Shown: one piece after another, positions 62,799-64,000 of the stretch | How the letters are laid out: every line of letters begins with the position of its first letter | Numbering within the stretch: position 1 is the stretch's first letter | Origin: Neoarius graeffei | Taxonomy: Eukaryota; Chordata; Actinopteri; Siluriformes; Ariidae | DNA length: 64,000 bases | NCBI RefSeq assembly: GCF_027579695.1 | Contig: NC_083574.1 | Span: 60,214,559 to 60,278,558, forward strand | Direction: 5' to 3' | Made by a program: the position numbers and the translations under genes | The notes under the pieces: generated by a model | Told to the model about the DNA's origin: nothing | Database searches by the model: none | What the model saw: only the letters and a program-made list of their open reading frames with translations

Positions 62799-63829
62799 GG
62801 GCGGCACGGTGGTGTAGTGGTTAGCACTGCCTCCTCACAGCAAGAAGGTTCTGGGTTCGAGCCCCGTGGCCGGCGAGGGCCTTTCTGTGTGGAGTTTGCA
62901 TGTTCTCCCCGTATCTGTGTGGGTTTCCTCCGGGTGCTCCGGTTTCCCCCACAGTTCAAAGACACGCAGGATAGGCTAATTGTGGCCCTTTTCCACTACC
63001 CTTTTTCAGCTCACTTCAGCCCGACACGGCTCGCGTTTCGACTACCAAAGAACAGCACGACTCGGCTCGCTTCAGCCCTGCTTAGCCCCTAAAACTCACA
63101 CCGTTTTGGAGTGGGGCTGAAGCGAGCCGAAGCGAGCCGAGTGAGGCTGGGGGCGTGAGCAGACGCTCCCCTGTGCACTGATTGGTGAGGAGGAGTGTCC
63201 TCACATGCCCACACACGCCCCGCGAGCACGCTGGGATCTGGAAACACCGCAAACCTGGAAGAATAATAATTACGAATTACGAGAATTTCTGAAGCCTTAT
63301 GCGCCTCGCCTCATCTATACGCTCTTGCCAGTATCTGTTGGCGTTGTCGGTGACAACAAGCCACAGCACCAAGCCCAGCAACACGATTCCATGTCCTCCA
63401 TGTTTATTGTTTACTATTCGGGTCGTGAGACTACCGCTTAAAAGCTCACTGATGTCACTGTTTGCGCTGCTTAACGACATCACGTGACGTCCACCCACTT
63501 TCGCTAACTCCACCCAATGTGTCCACCCACTTCCAGCCAGCGCGGTTCAGCGCGGTTGTAGTTGAAATGCAACTTCAATAGCCCCGCTCAGCTCGACTCA
63601 GCCCAACTCAGCACGGCTCAGCCCAACTCAGCTGCGTTTGTAGTGGAAAAGCGGCATTGGTGACTCTAAATTGATCGTAGGTGTGAATGTGAGTGTGAAC
63701 GGTTGTTACTGCGATGATCTGGTGACTTGTCCAGGGTGTACCCCGCCTCTCGCCCATAGTCAGCTGGAATAGGCTCCAGCTTACCCGCAACCCTGCACAG
63801 GATAAGCGGCTACAGATAACGGATGGATG
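62799..63829 (+). repeat. SINE type 1, split by a MITE
   Basis: The head (62799-62982) with A and B boxes and the tail part (63660-63829, TGACTCTAAATTGATCGTAG to GCGGCTACAGATAACGGATG) are one SINE interrupted by Harbinger-like copy 4. Confidence 0.92.
62983..63656. mobile_element. Harbinger-like MITE, copy 4 (674 bp)
   Basis: Termini TGGCCCTTTTCCACTAC/GTAGTGGAAAAGCGGCA with TSD TTG (62980-62982, 63657-63659). The host SINE shows the uninterrupted CTAATTGGTGAC target. Confidence 0.93.
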
Positions 63830-64000
63830 TTTACGTCCATAGCCAGTCCAAATGAATTCCAGTCACAATGCTTTTGAATGTTTATGTATCCTGAACTCTC
63901 TGCTGTGAAAGTCTTGCATGGAGCTTGCGTGCAAGTAATGTTATATGCACACATACGTGAGTGTGAAGAGCTCGATTTGGTGTCGACCTTATGTTAAGAA

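Larger units (their letters stand above)
57096..64000 (+). other. cfdp1: start of cfdp1 intron 5 (at least 6905 bp)
   Basis: Mobile elements are listed separately. 57098-57539 and 61530-62798 show no recognisable gene or repeat apart from the (GA)n run. 63830-64000 was not recognised. Confidence 0.8.

Noticed and set aside
62577-63092. 171-residue open frame
   Set aside because: It is a concatenation of a GA microsatellite, a SINE and the start of a MITE.
57096-64000. remaining cfdp1 exons with the BCNT-C domain
   Set aside because: No frame resembling WESFKEEEGI or the KEGYIERKAFL region with splice sites was seen in this stretch.

Overview
The window is vertebrate nuclear DNA, almost certainly from a ray-finned (teleost) fish. 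Evidence: one split host gene with GT-AG introns, several Tc1-like families, 8-bp-TSD hAT elements, 3-bp-TSD Harbinger-like MITEs, TTAA-flanked elements with THAP domains, tRNA-headed SINEs, LINE and Penelope-like remnants. The repeat mix resembles that of catfish-like genomes, but the species cannot be fixed from the sequence.

The only host gene I can support is cfdp1 (craniofacial development protein 1, vertebrate Swc5/BCNT homolog) on the + strand. Exon 1 is 4689-4758, exon 2 42979-43108, exon 3 44326-44542, exon 4 54850-54974 and exon 5 56967-57095. Together they give 223 complete codons plus two bases, in frame through every junction. The C-terminal BCNT-C domain is not in the window, so at least one more exon lies beyond 64000. 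Intron 1 is 38.2 kb, intron 2 1.2 kb, intron 3 10.3 kb, intron 4 2.0 kb and intron 5 more than 6.9 kb. A likely promoter with YY1-like and NRF1-like sites precedes exon 1.

Nearly everything else is mobile DNA, and much of it can be peeled apart by target-site duplications (TSDs). 1-4381: truncated Tc1-like copy, SINEs, a TTAA element with a THAP-like ORF. 5016-9485: a Tc1-type MITE opened by four further elements. 10213-14062: two TTAA-flanked THAP elements back to back. 14920-20710: a hAT holding seven other insertions. 20852-25038: a second THAP element and a DDE_Tnp_4 transposase split by another element. 25590-27191: a Tc1-like copy whose catalytic Glu codon is now Lys. 29691-33537: a TIR element holding a LINE, a TTAA element and a hAT. 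35227-42730: a six-layer nest. 45149-49158: a Tc1-like element split by another Tc1-like element and a Harbinger MITE. 49354-54140: Penelope-like remnants split by other elements. 57540-63829: Tc1-like, Harbinger-like, hAT and SINE copies.

No mobile element here looks autonomous: each transposase or reverse transcriptase has stops, frameshifts, truncation, insertion or a changed catalytic residue. The most interesting leads are a repeat family with a conserved ORF of unknown function (T; 23317 and 59771), an upstream ORF ending in an ATGA overlap in Tc1-like elements, the TTAA/THAP families, a 91-bp hAT MITE, and the insertion chronology.
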